Positions 1 through 6,052 of a DNA stretch of 6,800 nt are shown here, piece after piece. Position 1 is the stretch's first letter. Each line of letters opens with the position of its first letter. The notes beneath the pieces were generated by a model. The model was given only the letters and a program-made list of their open reading frames with translations. It had not been told where the DNA came from and did no database searches. The position numbers and the translations under genes are program-made. Origin of the DNA: Clostridia bacterium (GTDB lineage Bacteria; Bacillota_A; Clostridia; Christensenellales; Aristaeellaceae); assembly GCA_900754775.1 (NCBI GenBank), contig CAAEDZ010000146.1, positions 1 through 6,800 of the forward strand. The letters run 5' to 3'.

Positions 1-846
1 ATAGCCGAGTTCGATGGATCTTTCCAGATCGGCGGTCGCCTGTTCGTAGTCCGCCAGCTGCATGGAGCAGCAGCCACGCAGGAAGCAGGCGGTCGCCAGC
101 AGTGGGTCGTCTTCGGAAACTTCGGTCTGTTCCTGTGATTCGATGTATTCGCTGAATCCGTCGCGCGCGGCCTCATACTCGCCGGCGAGCAGGCGGCAGC
201 GCAGGGCTTCCAGCCGGTAGGCGGCCTCTTCGGGATAGACCGCGTAGACCGCCTCGTAGCACTCCGCGGCCTTGACGTATTCTCCCAGCGCCTCGTAGAT
301 GCGCGCCAGGTCCTGCCGCACGGCGGCGTCTTCCGGCGCCAGCTCCAGATAGGCTTCCAGATCGCGCGCCGCCGACTCATAGTCGCTCTGCGCCAGCTCG
401 ATCTGCGCCCGCAAAAGCAGCGCCTGCGTGGAGAGAGGATCGTACTTGACCGCCTTGTCCGCCTCCGCAAGCGCCTCGGGCAACTGCTGCGTCAGCATGT
501 AGAGGGAGGCGCGGCGCAGGGAAAGGTCCGCCATGACGACATTGTCGCTTTCATCCGCCAGGGCCTCGCATTCATCCAGAAAGCCGAGGGCTTCTTCGTA
601 ATGGCCCTGTCCGATGGCGATGTTGGCGAGCTGATAATAGTCCTCATAGGTCTGCGGCTCGTCGATCTCATCCTGGAGGATGGAGTAGATGCGCGCAAGC
701 GGGTCTTCCTCGGCAAACACCGCGGCAATGCGGGAAATGGTGTCGAATTGCGTGATGACCGCCGTGGAAAGGATGGCCAGAGCGACGAGCAATGCCGTCA
801 GGCGCAATATGGGTCTTTTGCGGTTCTGGTTGTCGTTCTGTGTCAT
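1..846 (-). CDS. Membrane-anchored tetratricopeptide-repeat (TPR) protein, C-terminus cut off by the window edge
   Basis: Translating the minus strand from ATG 844-846 gives 282 codons without a stop up to base 1, so the gene continues outside the window. An AAGGAG ribosome site (853-858) six bases upstream fixes this start; an in-frame ATG at 862-864 has no ribosome site and overlaps this one. Residues 1-12 are polar and basic, about 13-31 form one hydrophobic segment with no nearby cleavage site (a signal anchor), and the rest is helical. From about residue 67 onward there are roughly six 34-residue TPR units with the usual pattern (for example LANIAIGQGHYEEAL, LARIYEALGEYVKAAECY, and LADYEQATADLERSIELG at the visible end). 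TPRs bind proteins, so this is probably an extracytoplasmic scaffold or assembly factor; the partner is unknown. It has its own promoter (1017-1045) and lies beyond the transporter terminator, so a link to sugar uptake is not implied. Confidence 0.85.
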   Translation of the reverse strand, partial: MTQNDNQNRKRPILRLTALLVALAILSTAVITQFDTISRIAAVFAEEDPLARIYSILQDEIDEPQTYEDYYQLANIAIGQGHYEEALGFLDECEALADESDNVVMADLSLRRASLYMLTQQLPEALAEADKAVKYDPLSTQALLLRAQIELAQSDYESAARDLEAYLELAPEDAAVRQDLARIYEALGEYVKAAECYEAVYAVYPEEAAYRLEALRCRLLAGEYEAARDGFSEYIESQEQTEVSEDDPLLATACFLRGCCSMQLADYEQATADLERSIELGY

Positions 847-864
847 AAGCCGCTCCTTTTTCAT

Positions 865-910
865 ACCAAAGTCTGTTTTCTGACGAATTTGACAGAAATC
901 GTACTTTGGT
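865..910 (-). promoter_or_regulatory. Two-tier hairpin directly upstream of the TPR gene ribosome site
   Basis: ACCAAAGT (865-872) is the exact reverse complement of ACTTTGGT (903-910). Inside it, TTTCTG (877-882) pairs with CAGAAA (893-898), leaving a symmetric 4x4 internal loop (873-876 and 899-902) and a 10-base terminal loop. The structure ends seven bases before the AAGGAG ribosome site of the TPR gene. No T-run follows on either strand, so it does not look like an intrinsic terminator. It could be an RNA element acting on translation or mRNA stability, or a DNA operator downstream of the promoter. Pairing was read by eye; function is inferred. Confidence 0.5.
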
Positions 911-923
911 CTGTTCTTGCTGT

Positions 924-950
924 GCCGGGCGCTTATTGCGCGCTTCCGGC
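924..950 (-). promoter_or_regulatory. GC-rich leader hairpin overlapping the end of a small upstream ORF
   Basis: In the predicted leader RNA of the TPR gene, a GCCGG arm (950-946), two bulged A (945-944) and GCGC (943-940) pair with GCGC (932-929) and CCGGC (928-924). The loop is seven bases (939-933), and its last three bases are the TAA stop of the small ORF at 933-995. No U-tract follows. A ribosome terminating here would melt the hairpin, a geometry seen in translation-coupled leaders. Regulation is inferred, not shown. Confidence 0.4.
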
Positions 951-995
951 GCATACATGGTCGTTATAGCGCTGTTCGTACATAAAATTGGGCAT
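933..995 (-). CDS. Possible 20-residue leader peptide (upstream ORF)
   Basis: An ATG at 993-995 opens a 20-codon frame ending in TAA (933-935). It begins MPNFMYEQRY and lies entirely inside the predicted untranslated leader of the TPR gene, starting about 15 bases after the likely transcription start. A weak AGGA sits nine bases before the ATG; there is no strong ribosome site. I do not recognise the peptide. It has no run of one amino acid as in classical attenuators. Its stop codon falls in the loop of the hairpin at 924-950. It may be a regulatory leader ORF or a chance frame. Confidence 0.22.
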   Translation of the reverse strand: MPNFMYEQRYNDHVCAGSAQ

Positions 996-1016
996 AATAT
1001 ACTATCCTAGCTTTGT

Positions 1017-1045
1017 ATTTTACAGCATTTTCCAGGATTTGTCAA
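1017..1045 (-). promoter_or_regulatory. Sigma-A/sigma-70-type promoter of the TPR gene
   Basis: Reading the minus strand, a perfect TTGACA -35 box (1040-1045) is followed after exactly 17 bases by TAAAAT (1017-1022), five of six matches to TATAAT. Transcription should start near 1010, giving a leader of about 165 bases before the TPR start at 846. It lies in the gap after the transporter terminator, so the TPR gene is a separate unit. This is the best promoter in the window. Confidence 0.82.
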
Positions 1046-1169
1046 TGGCTCTGTGAAAAAGTTAATTCTCCGCGCCGAAAGTCACATTTTGCCCGCGAAT
1101 GATGTCGAGCCTAACCCTGACGCCGCTGACGGATGTGTTTGGCGCGCAGGGCCCCCTTGTGCGCACATG

Positions 1170-1200
1170 AAAAACGCCCGAGGCGCAAGGCCCCGGGCGT
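1170..1200 (-). terminator. Rho-independent terminator of the sugar transporter operon
   Basis: On the minus strand, ACGCCCG (1200-1194) pairs with CGGGCGT (1180-1174), continued by a G-U pair and GGC/GCC, closing on a five-base CTTGC loop. The stem is followed directly by T residues (plus-strand A-run 1170-1174). It starts 15 bases after the stop codon of permease 2, as expected for the operon end. The A/T flanks are asymmetric (A-run only on the left of the plus strand), so termination should be mainly for minus-strand transcripts. Confidence 0.92.
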
Positions 1201-1215
1201 ATGGTCGTTTGCGTA

Positions 1216-2265
1216 TCAGCGCTGCACGCCGCCGGGCTGACGGCGCTTGCCGCGCATGGAGAGTACGACGCTCTGCAGGAGGATGAAGAAGCACAGCATC
1301 GCGCCGGTGGTGATGCTCTGCCACCACGGGTCGTTGAGGCGCGCAGCGGTGACGATGGCCTTGATGGTGGCCAGCGTCAAAACGCCGAAGAGCGTGCCAA
1401 AGACGTTGCCCACGCCGCCGGAGAGCAGCGTGCCGCCGATGATGGCGGAGGCGATGGCGTCCATCTCCATGCCCTGCGCGTTGCTGGCGTTGCCCGCGCC
1501 GGTGTGCATCATGAACACGAAGCCGGCGATGCCCGCCAGTACGCTGCTGAGCAGATGGGCGATGAAGCGGGTGCGCTGCACGTTGATGCCCAGCATCAGC
1601 GCGCTCTGGGAGTTTCCGCCGATGGCGTAGAAATTGCGGCCCAAGCGGGACTTGCGCAGCATGATGAAGACCAGCACGACGATCAGCAGCGCGACGACCA
1701 CGCCCAGCTCCATGCGGGCGGGGATGCGGTTTCCATTGCGCGCCACATAGCCCAGCCACGGGATCTCGATGCGGGCGTTCATCAGCGCCTGGAAGCCCTC
1801 GTGGGTGACTTTCTGCGGGTTGATGCTGATGATGGTGGTCATGCCGCGGGCGAAGAACATGCCCGCCAGCGTGACGATGAAGGGCTGTATCTCCAATTTG
1901 GCGACGAGGAAGCCCTGCACCAGACCGAAGGCCAGACCGATGCCCAGCGCCAGCAGAATGGTGACAAAGAGGTTGCCCGTCGATTCCAGAAAGACCACGC
2001 AGGCCATGACGACCAGAGAGATGACGCCGCCGACGGAAATGTCGATGCCGCCGCAAATCATGACGATGGTCAGCGAGCAGGCGACGATGATGAGCGCGGC
2101 GTTGTTGTTGAGCATGTCGAACACCTGCTGCGGACGCAGGAAGCCGCCGCCCCAGACGACCATGGCGAGTATGTAGAGGCCGAAGAAGATGCAGATGGTG
2201 ATGGTCAGCAGCAGCTGCGTATCGCTCATCGGCTCACGACGGCGTGTGCGGTTCGTGTTCTGCAT
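1216..2265 (-). CDS. yjfF: Sugar ABC transporter permease 2, YjfF family
   Basis: This is one of two inner-membrane subunits of a furanose-type sugar importer, 349 residues from ATG 2263-2265, close to E. coli YjfF in length. The start was chosen over an in-frame ATG seven codons upstream because AGGAGG (2275-2280) sits nine bases before it. After a basic N-terminus come about eight to ten hydrophobic segments. Recognisable family motifs are GGIDISVGG (residues 72-80), KLEIQPFIVTLAGMFFARG (123-141), YAIGGNSQSALMLGIN (213-228, the cytoplasmic loop likely contacting the ATPase) and MDAIASAIIGGTLLSGGVG (268-286). The second, third and fourth closely match E. coli YjfF as I recall it. The gene begins one base after the stop of permease 1, so translation is probably coupled. 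It is the last gene of the operon, with a terminator 15 bases beyond. The membrane role is certain; the exact sugar is not. Confidence 0.93.
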   Translation of the reverse strand: MQNTNRTRRREPMSDTQLLLTITICIFFGLYILAMVVWGGGFLRPQQVFDMLNNNAALIIVACSLTIVMICGGIDISVGGVISLVVMACVVFLESTGNLFVTILLALGIGLAFGLVQGFLVAKLEIQPFIVTLAGMFFARGMTTIISINPQKVTHEGFQALMNARIEIPWLGYVARNGNRIPARMELGVVVALLIVVLVFIMLRKSRLGRNFYAIGGNSQSALMLGINVQRTRFIAHLLSSVLAGIAGFVFMMHTGAGNASNAQGMEMDAIASAIIGGTLLSGGVGNVFGTLFGVLTLATIKAIVTAARLNDPWWQSITTGAMLCFFILLQSVVLSMRGKRRQPGGVQR

Positions 2266-2266
2266 A

Positions 2267-3352
2267 TCACGCAGCCTCCTTTCCAACGGCGGGCTTGCCG
2301 CCGCGAATGCGCGCCCACAGGCGGGACATGGCCTGCTTGACCACCGGCGAGGAGAGCGCCACCAGAAGGATGATGACGACGGCCTTGTACGCCTTGATGT
2401 CCGTGGAGGGCACCTTCATGGCGTAGAGCGTGGTGGTCAGGGCCTGAATGGCGTAAGCGCCCAGCACGGAGCCGGAGAGCTTGAAGCGGCCGCCGCCCAG
2501 CGCGTTGCCGCCGATGGCCACGGCGAGGATGGCATCCATCTCGATCTCGCTCAGCACAGTCTCGTGGTTGATCAGGCCCATGCGGCCCACGGCGATGGTG
2601 CCGGAGACGGCGCAGCAGGCGCCGAGGATGACGAAGGTGAGCAGCTTCACGCCCGTGGAGTTGATGCCGTTGAGGCGCGCGGCGCGCTGGTTGATGCCCA
2701 CCGCCTGCGTCATCAGGCTCAGCGTGGTGAAACGGAAGAGTAGCGCGAAGATGATGCCGCAAATGATCACGATGAAGATCGGCGTCGGCACCGGGATGCC
2801 GGGAATGAAGCTGCCGATGGCATTGACCACGGCGTTGGAGATGGTCGGCGTCGCGCCGCCGTTGATCCAGTAGGCGATGGAGCGGCCGCAGGTGTAGAGG
2901 ATCAAAGTGGCAATCATCGGCTGAATCTTGAACACGGCGACCAGTGTGCCGTTGAAGGCGCCGAAGATCATGGCCACCAGCATGCAGGCCAGGAAGGCGA
3001 GCAGCACGATCCAGCCGCTGGCGGCAGCGCCCGCGCCGGAGATGATCTTCACGTAGACGCTGCCGGCGATGGCCGCCAGAGCGCCGACGCTGATGTCCTG
3101 ACCGCCGCAGGCGGCCGTGACCAGCGTCATGCCCATGGAGAGGATGGCCAGTTCGGAAGCGCCGTTGAGGATGCTGACGAGGTTGCCCGTCAGAACGGTG
3201 TTGCCGCTGTTGTTGGTGGCGATCGCCACCGAGAAGAACGAGGGATCGCGGATGAGGTTAAAGATCACCAGCGCCGCGATGGCGATGAGCGGCACCAGCA
3301 GCTGCATGAGCCCGCTCTTGCGCTGGGGCGAAGCGTTTGCCTTCTTCTTCAT
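2267..3352 (-). CDS. ytfT: Sugar ABC transporter permease 1, YtfT family
   Basis: This is the second inner-membrane subunit, 361 residues from ATG 3350-3352. A longer frame begins at 3388, inside the ATPase gene, but GGAGGT (3363-3368) ten bases before 3352 supports the shorter start. A Lys-rich N-terminus precedes a first membrane helix (about 17-34), followed by about eight more hydrophobic segments. Family motifs are MGMTLVTAACGGQDISVGA (73-91, where the common form is GGIDLSVGA, so Q85 is a small deviation), KIQPMIATLIL (142-152), AVGINQRAARLNGIN (217-231, the probable coupling loop) and EMDAILAVAIGGNALGGGRF (271-290). These align well with E. coli YtfT and poorly with simple RbsC. It presumably pairs with permease 2 as a heterodimer. 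It starts one base after the ATPase stop and ends one base before permease 2. Confidence 0.93.
   Translation of the reverse strand: MKKKANASPQRKSGLMQLLVPLIAIAALVIFNLIRDPSFFSVAIATNNSGNTVLTGNLVSILNGASELAILSMGMTLVTAACGGQDISVGALAAIAGSVYVKIISGAGAAASGWIVLLAFLACMLVAMIFGAFNGTLVAVFKIQPMIATLILYTCGRSIAYWINGGATPTISNAVVNAIGSFIPGIPVPTPIFIVIICGIIFALLFRFTTLSLMTQAVGINQRAARLNGINSTGVKLLTFVILGACCAVSGTIAVGRMGLINHETVLSEIEMDAILAVAIGGNALGGGRFKLSGSVLGAYAIQALTTTLYAMKVPSTDIKAYKAVVIILLVALSSPVVKQAMSRLWARIRGGKPAVGKEAA
2275..2280 (-). promoter_or_regulatory. Ribosome binding site of permease 2
   Basis: AGGAGG on the minus strand, nine bases before ATG 2263-2265. It lies within the last codons of permease 1 and decides the start of permease 2: the upstream in-frame ATG at 2286 would overlap it. 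Confidence 0.85.
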
Positions 3353-3353
3353 A

Positions 3354-4862
3354 TCAGTTGCCACCTCCAGCAATGGTGCGCATGACATTGTCCTGCGAGA
3401 GCTGATCGCCGGTCAGTTCGCCGACGATGTGGCGGTCGCGCATGACGATCAGGCGCGAACAGGTGCGCAGCATCTCCTCGATCTCCGAAGAGATGAAGGT
3501 GACGCTCACGCCTTCGTCCGCCAGCTTCAGCACCAGTTTCTGTATCTCCGTCTTCGTGCCGACGTCGATGCCGCGGGTCGGCTCGTCGAGGATGAGGTAC
3601 TGCGGGTGCGTCAGCAGCCAGCGGGCAAGGATGACCTTCTGCTGGTTGCCACCCGAAAGGGACTTGATGGGCGTGTCGGAAGAAGCCGTCTTGATCTCCA
3701 GCGCCTTGATGTATTCATCGGCAAACCTCTCGGCGTCGGCGCGGGAGATGGGCTTGAAGAAGCCCTTCAGCACCTGCAGGGCGAGGATGATGTTCTCGCG
3801 CACGGAGAGGTCGGCGATGATGCCGTCGTACTTGCGGTCCTCCGGCAGATAGCCGATGCCGTTGCGCATGGCGTCGATGGGCTTGGCGATCTTCACGGAC
3901 TTGCCGTTTACCTTGACCTTGCCGCCGGTGACGTGGTCGGCGCCGAAGATGGCGCGCACGCTCTCGCTGCGGCCGGAGCCGAGCAGGCCGGTAAAGCCGT
4001 TGACCTCGCCCTTTTCGATGCGGAAATCGTAGGGGCGCACGCCCGCGGCGCTGGAAAGGCCCTCGGCCTCGTAGACCGGCACGGAGCCGGGCTGGGGCTG
4101 ATAGGGCTTCTTCTCCATGCCGGAAAGGTCGTCCAGCTCCTTGCCCATCATCTTGGTGACCAGTTCCACCTGCGGCAGTTCCTGAATGGGGTATTCCCCC
4201 ACCAGCTGGCCGTTGCGCAGCACGGTGATGCGGTCGCAGACGGCGTAGACCTGCTCGAGGAAGTGGGTGACAAAGACGATGCCCACGCCGCGCGAACGCA
4301 GATCGCGCATCAGGCCGAAGAGCATCTCGACTTCCTTTTCATCCAGAGACGAGGTCGGCTCGTCGAGGATGAGTACCTTGCAATCCATGTCCACCGCGCG
4401 GGCGATGGCGATCATCTGCTGCACGGCCAGAGAGCAGTTGCCCAACTGCTGCTTGGCGCGCGCGGGGATGCCGAGGTTCTTGAGGATCTCGTCGGCGCGC
4501 TTCTCGCGCGCCCTCCAGTTGACGAAGTGGCCCTTATCGCGCCCGATGAAGATGTTCTCCGCCACGGTGAGGTTCGGGCAGAGCGTGATCTCCTGATACA
4601 CTGTGCTGATGCCGACCGCCTGCGCGTCCTGCGGCGAGCGGATGGCCACGTCGCCTTCGACGCCCTCGATGTTGACCGTGCCGGCGTCGCGGGAATAGAC
4701 GCCCGTAAGCACCTTGATCAGCGTTGACTTTCCCGCGCCATTTTCGCCCATCAGCGCGTGTATCTCGCCCTTGCGAAGGGTGAAATCCACATTCTGGAGC
4801 GCTTTGACGCCCGGGAAGGACTTGCAGATCTGGCGCATGGACAAGACGACTCCGTTTTCCAT
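3354..4862 (-). CDS. ytfR: Sugar ABC transporter ATPase with two fused nucleotide-binding domains, YtfR family
   Basis: This cytoplasmic protein of 502 residues powers the importer; the length is typical for RbsA/MglA/YtfR-type double ATPases. Domain 1 has Walker A GENGAGKST (39-47), Q-loop Q90, a degenerate signature (CSLAVQQM, 143-150), Walker B VLILDEPTSSLD (163-174) and switch His200 in FVTHFLEQVY. Domain 2 has a degenerate Walker A without lysine (GLLGSGRSE, 292-300), a good signature LSGGNQQ (401-407), Walker B YLILDEPTRGIDVG (421-434), and FISSE where the switch His would be. This pairing leaves one competent ATP site (Walker A of domain 1 with LSGGN of domain 2), as in the family. SVRENIILALQ and the domain 1 stretch LILDEPTSSLD...VEMLF closely match E. 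coli YtfR. The start at 4862 follows a purine-rich site (AAGGGGAAAGG); a longer frame to 4928 has no ribosome site. It follows the binding-protein gene after 203 bp and runs into permease 1. Confidence 0.95.
   Translation of the reverse strand: MENGVVLSMRQICKSFPGVKALQNVDFTLRKGEIHALMGENGAGKSTLIKVLTGVYSRDAGTVNIEGVEGDVAIRSPQDAQAVGISTVYQEITLCPNLTVAENIFIGRDKGHFVNWRAREKRADEILKNLGIPARAKQQLGNCSLAVQQMIAIARAVDMDCKVLILDEPTSSLDEKEVEMLFGLMRDLRSRGVGIVFVTHFLEQVYAVCDRITVLRNGQLVGEYPIQELPQVELVTKMMGKELDDLSGMEKKPYQPQPGSVPVYEAEGLSSAAGVRPYDFRIEKGEVNGFTGLLGSGRSESVRAIFGADHVTGGKVKVNGKSVKIAKPIDAMRNGIGYLPEDRKYDGIIADLSVRENIILALQVLKGFFKPISRADAERFADEYIKALEIKTASSDTPIKSLSGGNQQKVILARWLLTHPQYLILDEPTRGIDVGTKTEIQKLVLKLADEGVSVTFISSEIEEMLRTCSRLIVMRDRHIVGELTGDQLSQDNVMRTIAGGGN
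3363..3368 (-). promoter_or_regulatory. Ribosome binding site of permease 1, inside the end of the ATPase gene
   Basis: GGAGGT ten bases before ATG 3350-3352. It also encodes the Gly-Gly near the ATPase C-terminus (AGGGN-stop). It decides the permease 1 start and, with the TGA-T-ATG junction, suggests translational coupling. Confidence 0.8.
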
Positions 4863-4870
4863 TTGCCTTT

Positions 4871-4908
4871 CCCCTTTCCATTCATCCGTATCATGCGCGC
4901 GTAAGGAG
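4871..4908 (-). promoter_or_regulatory. ATPase gene ribosome site with an upstream complementary CUCCUU segment
   Basis: The mRNA before the ATPase start carries GGAAAGGGGAAAGG. The segment CUCCUU (minus strand 4908-4903) can pair with AAGGGG (4876-4871) over six bases, one of them G-U, with a 26-base loop. This could hide the ribosome site and lower ATPase output relative to the binding protein. Complementarity is visible; folding and effect are inferred, and such pyrimidine runs can arise by chance. Confidence 0.3.
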
Positions 4909-4932
4909 GAGGCGGCGCTACATGACAATGTA

Positions 4933-5061
4933 CGGTGTGGTTACGCGGAATACACCACATAGCCACACCGCACGATGTTTCTACCTCGGGTCAGAGGCGC
5001 CTCTCAGGCGTTTCCGGCCCCCGCCACCCCTGCGCGGGATGGCTGCACGTTTCGGCGCCTG
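4933..5061 (-). promoter_or_regulatory. Hairpin-rich intercistronic region between binding-protein and ATPase genes
   Basis: Starting 4 bases after the binding-protein stop, the minus-strand RNA can form several structures. CAGGCG (outer arm 5061-5056, CGCCTG on the plus strand) pairs with CGCCTG (5010-5005). Nested inside is GCCATCCC (5043-5036) with GGGGTGGC (5030-5023), eight pairs including one G-U, loop GCGCA. Next come the 12-base palindrome AGAGGCGCCTCT (4993-5004) and CGGTGTGG (4970-4963) with CCACACCG (4940-4933), eight perfect pairs. None is followed by a T-run, so they do not look like ordinary terminators. The likely role is to stop 3' exonucleases or mark a processing site, so that binding-protein mRNA outlasts the downstream part, as known for other binding-protein operons. 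Confidence 0.55.
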
Positions 5062-5065
5062 CGAC

Positions 5066-6052
5066 TTATTCGATCACGCCGGGGTCATCGCCGATGCCGT
5101 AGTTGACGATGTCTTCCTCGGTGATGGTGGCCGCGTCGAAGCCGCGCTCCTCAGTGATGATCTTCTTGCTCTCGAGGTTGAGGGCCTCGCCGGCCTCGAG
5201 CTGCTGGATCATGTCGCTGATGATCTGGGCCTGATAGGGGCTGCACTGACCATCGTAGTTCCAGTTGCCGGCCTGCAGTTCGCGCAGGGCGTAGCGGTTG
5301 GTGTCGAAGCCCATGACGATGACGTCGCCGTCAACGCCGTGGGTGATGCCAGCCTCGTCCAGAGCGGCGACAGCGCCACGGGCCATGCCGTCGTTCTCGG
5401 CGTAGATGACGTTGAAGGACTCGCCGGAGTTGATGGCGGCCTCGGTGATGGTCTTGGCCTCAGCCTCGTCCCAGGACGCGGTCTGCTGCGCGACGAGATG
5501 CCAGGTGTCCGGCTCGGCGGCGACCTGCTCGTTCAAAGGCTCGGTACGGCCGATCTGCGCGTCGGAACCCATGACGCCCTGAATATGCACGATGTTGTAC
5601 TCCTCAAGGCCCTGGCTCTTCAGCCATTCCACGGCGGTGACGCCCTGGTTGCGCATGTCGGAAACGACGGCGGCCTCGTACAGGCTCTCATCGCAGTCGA
5701 TCATGCGGTCGAACAGGAAGACGATGACGCCGTTCTCCTGCGCGGAGGCCAGCACGTTGTCCCAGCCGGTGGTCTCGGCGGCGGAGATCAGCAGGTACTG
5801 AACGCCTTCGGTGATGAACTGCTGAGCGGCGTTGAGCTGCTCGTCGTTCTTCAGGCTGTAGAAGGTCTGGGTGTCATAGCCGTTCTCGGCGGAGAAGACC
5901 TTTTCAAAGTCCTCAACGTTGGCCTCACGATAGCCGGACTCAGACGGCGGATTGTTCACGATGCCGACGCTGATAAGCTCGCCTTCGGCGGAAGCGAACG
6001 CAGAGCAGAGCAGCAGAGCGCAGACCATGAGCAACGCGAATACCTTTTTCAT
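5066..6052 (-). CDS. ytfQ: Sugar ABC transporter substrate-binding protein, YtfQ-like (furanose-type ligand)
   Basis: This exported protein of 328 residues captures the sugar and delivers it to the permeases. AAGGAG (6062-6067) nine bases upstream supports the start. Residues 1-22 are a signal peptide: MKK, a hydrophobic core and ASA before Glu23, a type I signal peptidase site. Cys16 is preceded by Leu-Leu-Leu, which does not fit a lipobox. The mature part is a type I periplasmic-binding fold (Peripla_BP_4). Positions shared with E. coli YtfQ, as I recall it, include SESGYR (37-42; SESGWR in YtfQ), TGWDNVLASAQ (95-105), VFLFDRMID (111-119), Q158-G159 with Arg169, VIYAENDGM (215-223) and GFD (248-250). 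Several of these (Arg42, Asp115-Arg116, Arg169, Asn220-Asp221, Asp250) are where the family contacts the sugar, which favours galactofuranose, arabinofuranose or fructose over ribopyranose. It is the first gene of the operon, 203 bp ahead of the ATPase gene. Confidence 0.92.
   Translation of the reverse strand: MKKVFALLMVCALLLCSAFASAEGELISVGIVNNPPSESGYREANVEDFEKVFSAENGYDTQTFYSLKNDEQLNAAQQFITEGVQYLLISAAETTGWDNVLASAQENGVIVFLFDRMIDCDESLYEAAVVSDMRNQGVTAVEWLKSQGLEEYNIVHIQGVMGSDAQIGRTEPLNEQVAAEPDTWHLVAQQTASWDEAEAKTITEAAINSGESFNVIYAENDGMARGAVAALDEAGITHGVDGDVIVMGFDTNRYALRELQAGNWNYDGQCSPYQAQIISDMIQQLEAGEALNLESKKIITEERGFDAATITEEDIVNYGIGDDPGVIE

Noticed and set aside
889..917. Plus-strand TTGACA followed after 17 bases by TGTTCT
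   Set aside because: The -10 box is very poor and no plus-strand gene follows; the TTGACA is part of the leader hairpin loop and stem.
668..958. 96-codon minus-strand frame in the leader and start of the TPR gene
   Set aside because: It overlaps the TPR coding sequence in another frame and becomes His/Arg/Pro-rich there; the TPR frame has the ribosome site and repeats.
1053..1286. Small plus-strand frame beginning MKKLILRAES from a GTG
   Set aside because: No ribosome site, crosses the intrinsic terminator and enters permease 2 antisense; low-complexity Arg/Ala tail.
1201..2340. 379-codon plus-strand open frame
   Set aside because: Antisense to permease 2, rich in Asp, Gln, His and Ala as expected for a reversed GC-rich membrane gene; it starts in the operon terminator.
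3117..4727. 536-codon plus-strand open frame
   Set aside because: Antisense to the ATPase gene and permease 1, with biased composition and no recognisable domain; the minus-strand genes carry all family motifs.
4863..4928. Longer ATPase start at 4928
   Set aside because: The added 22 residues do not resemble the family N-terminus and there is no ribosome site; the start at 4862 gives the normal family length.
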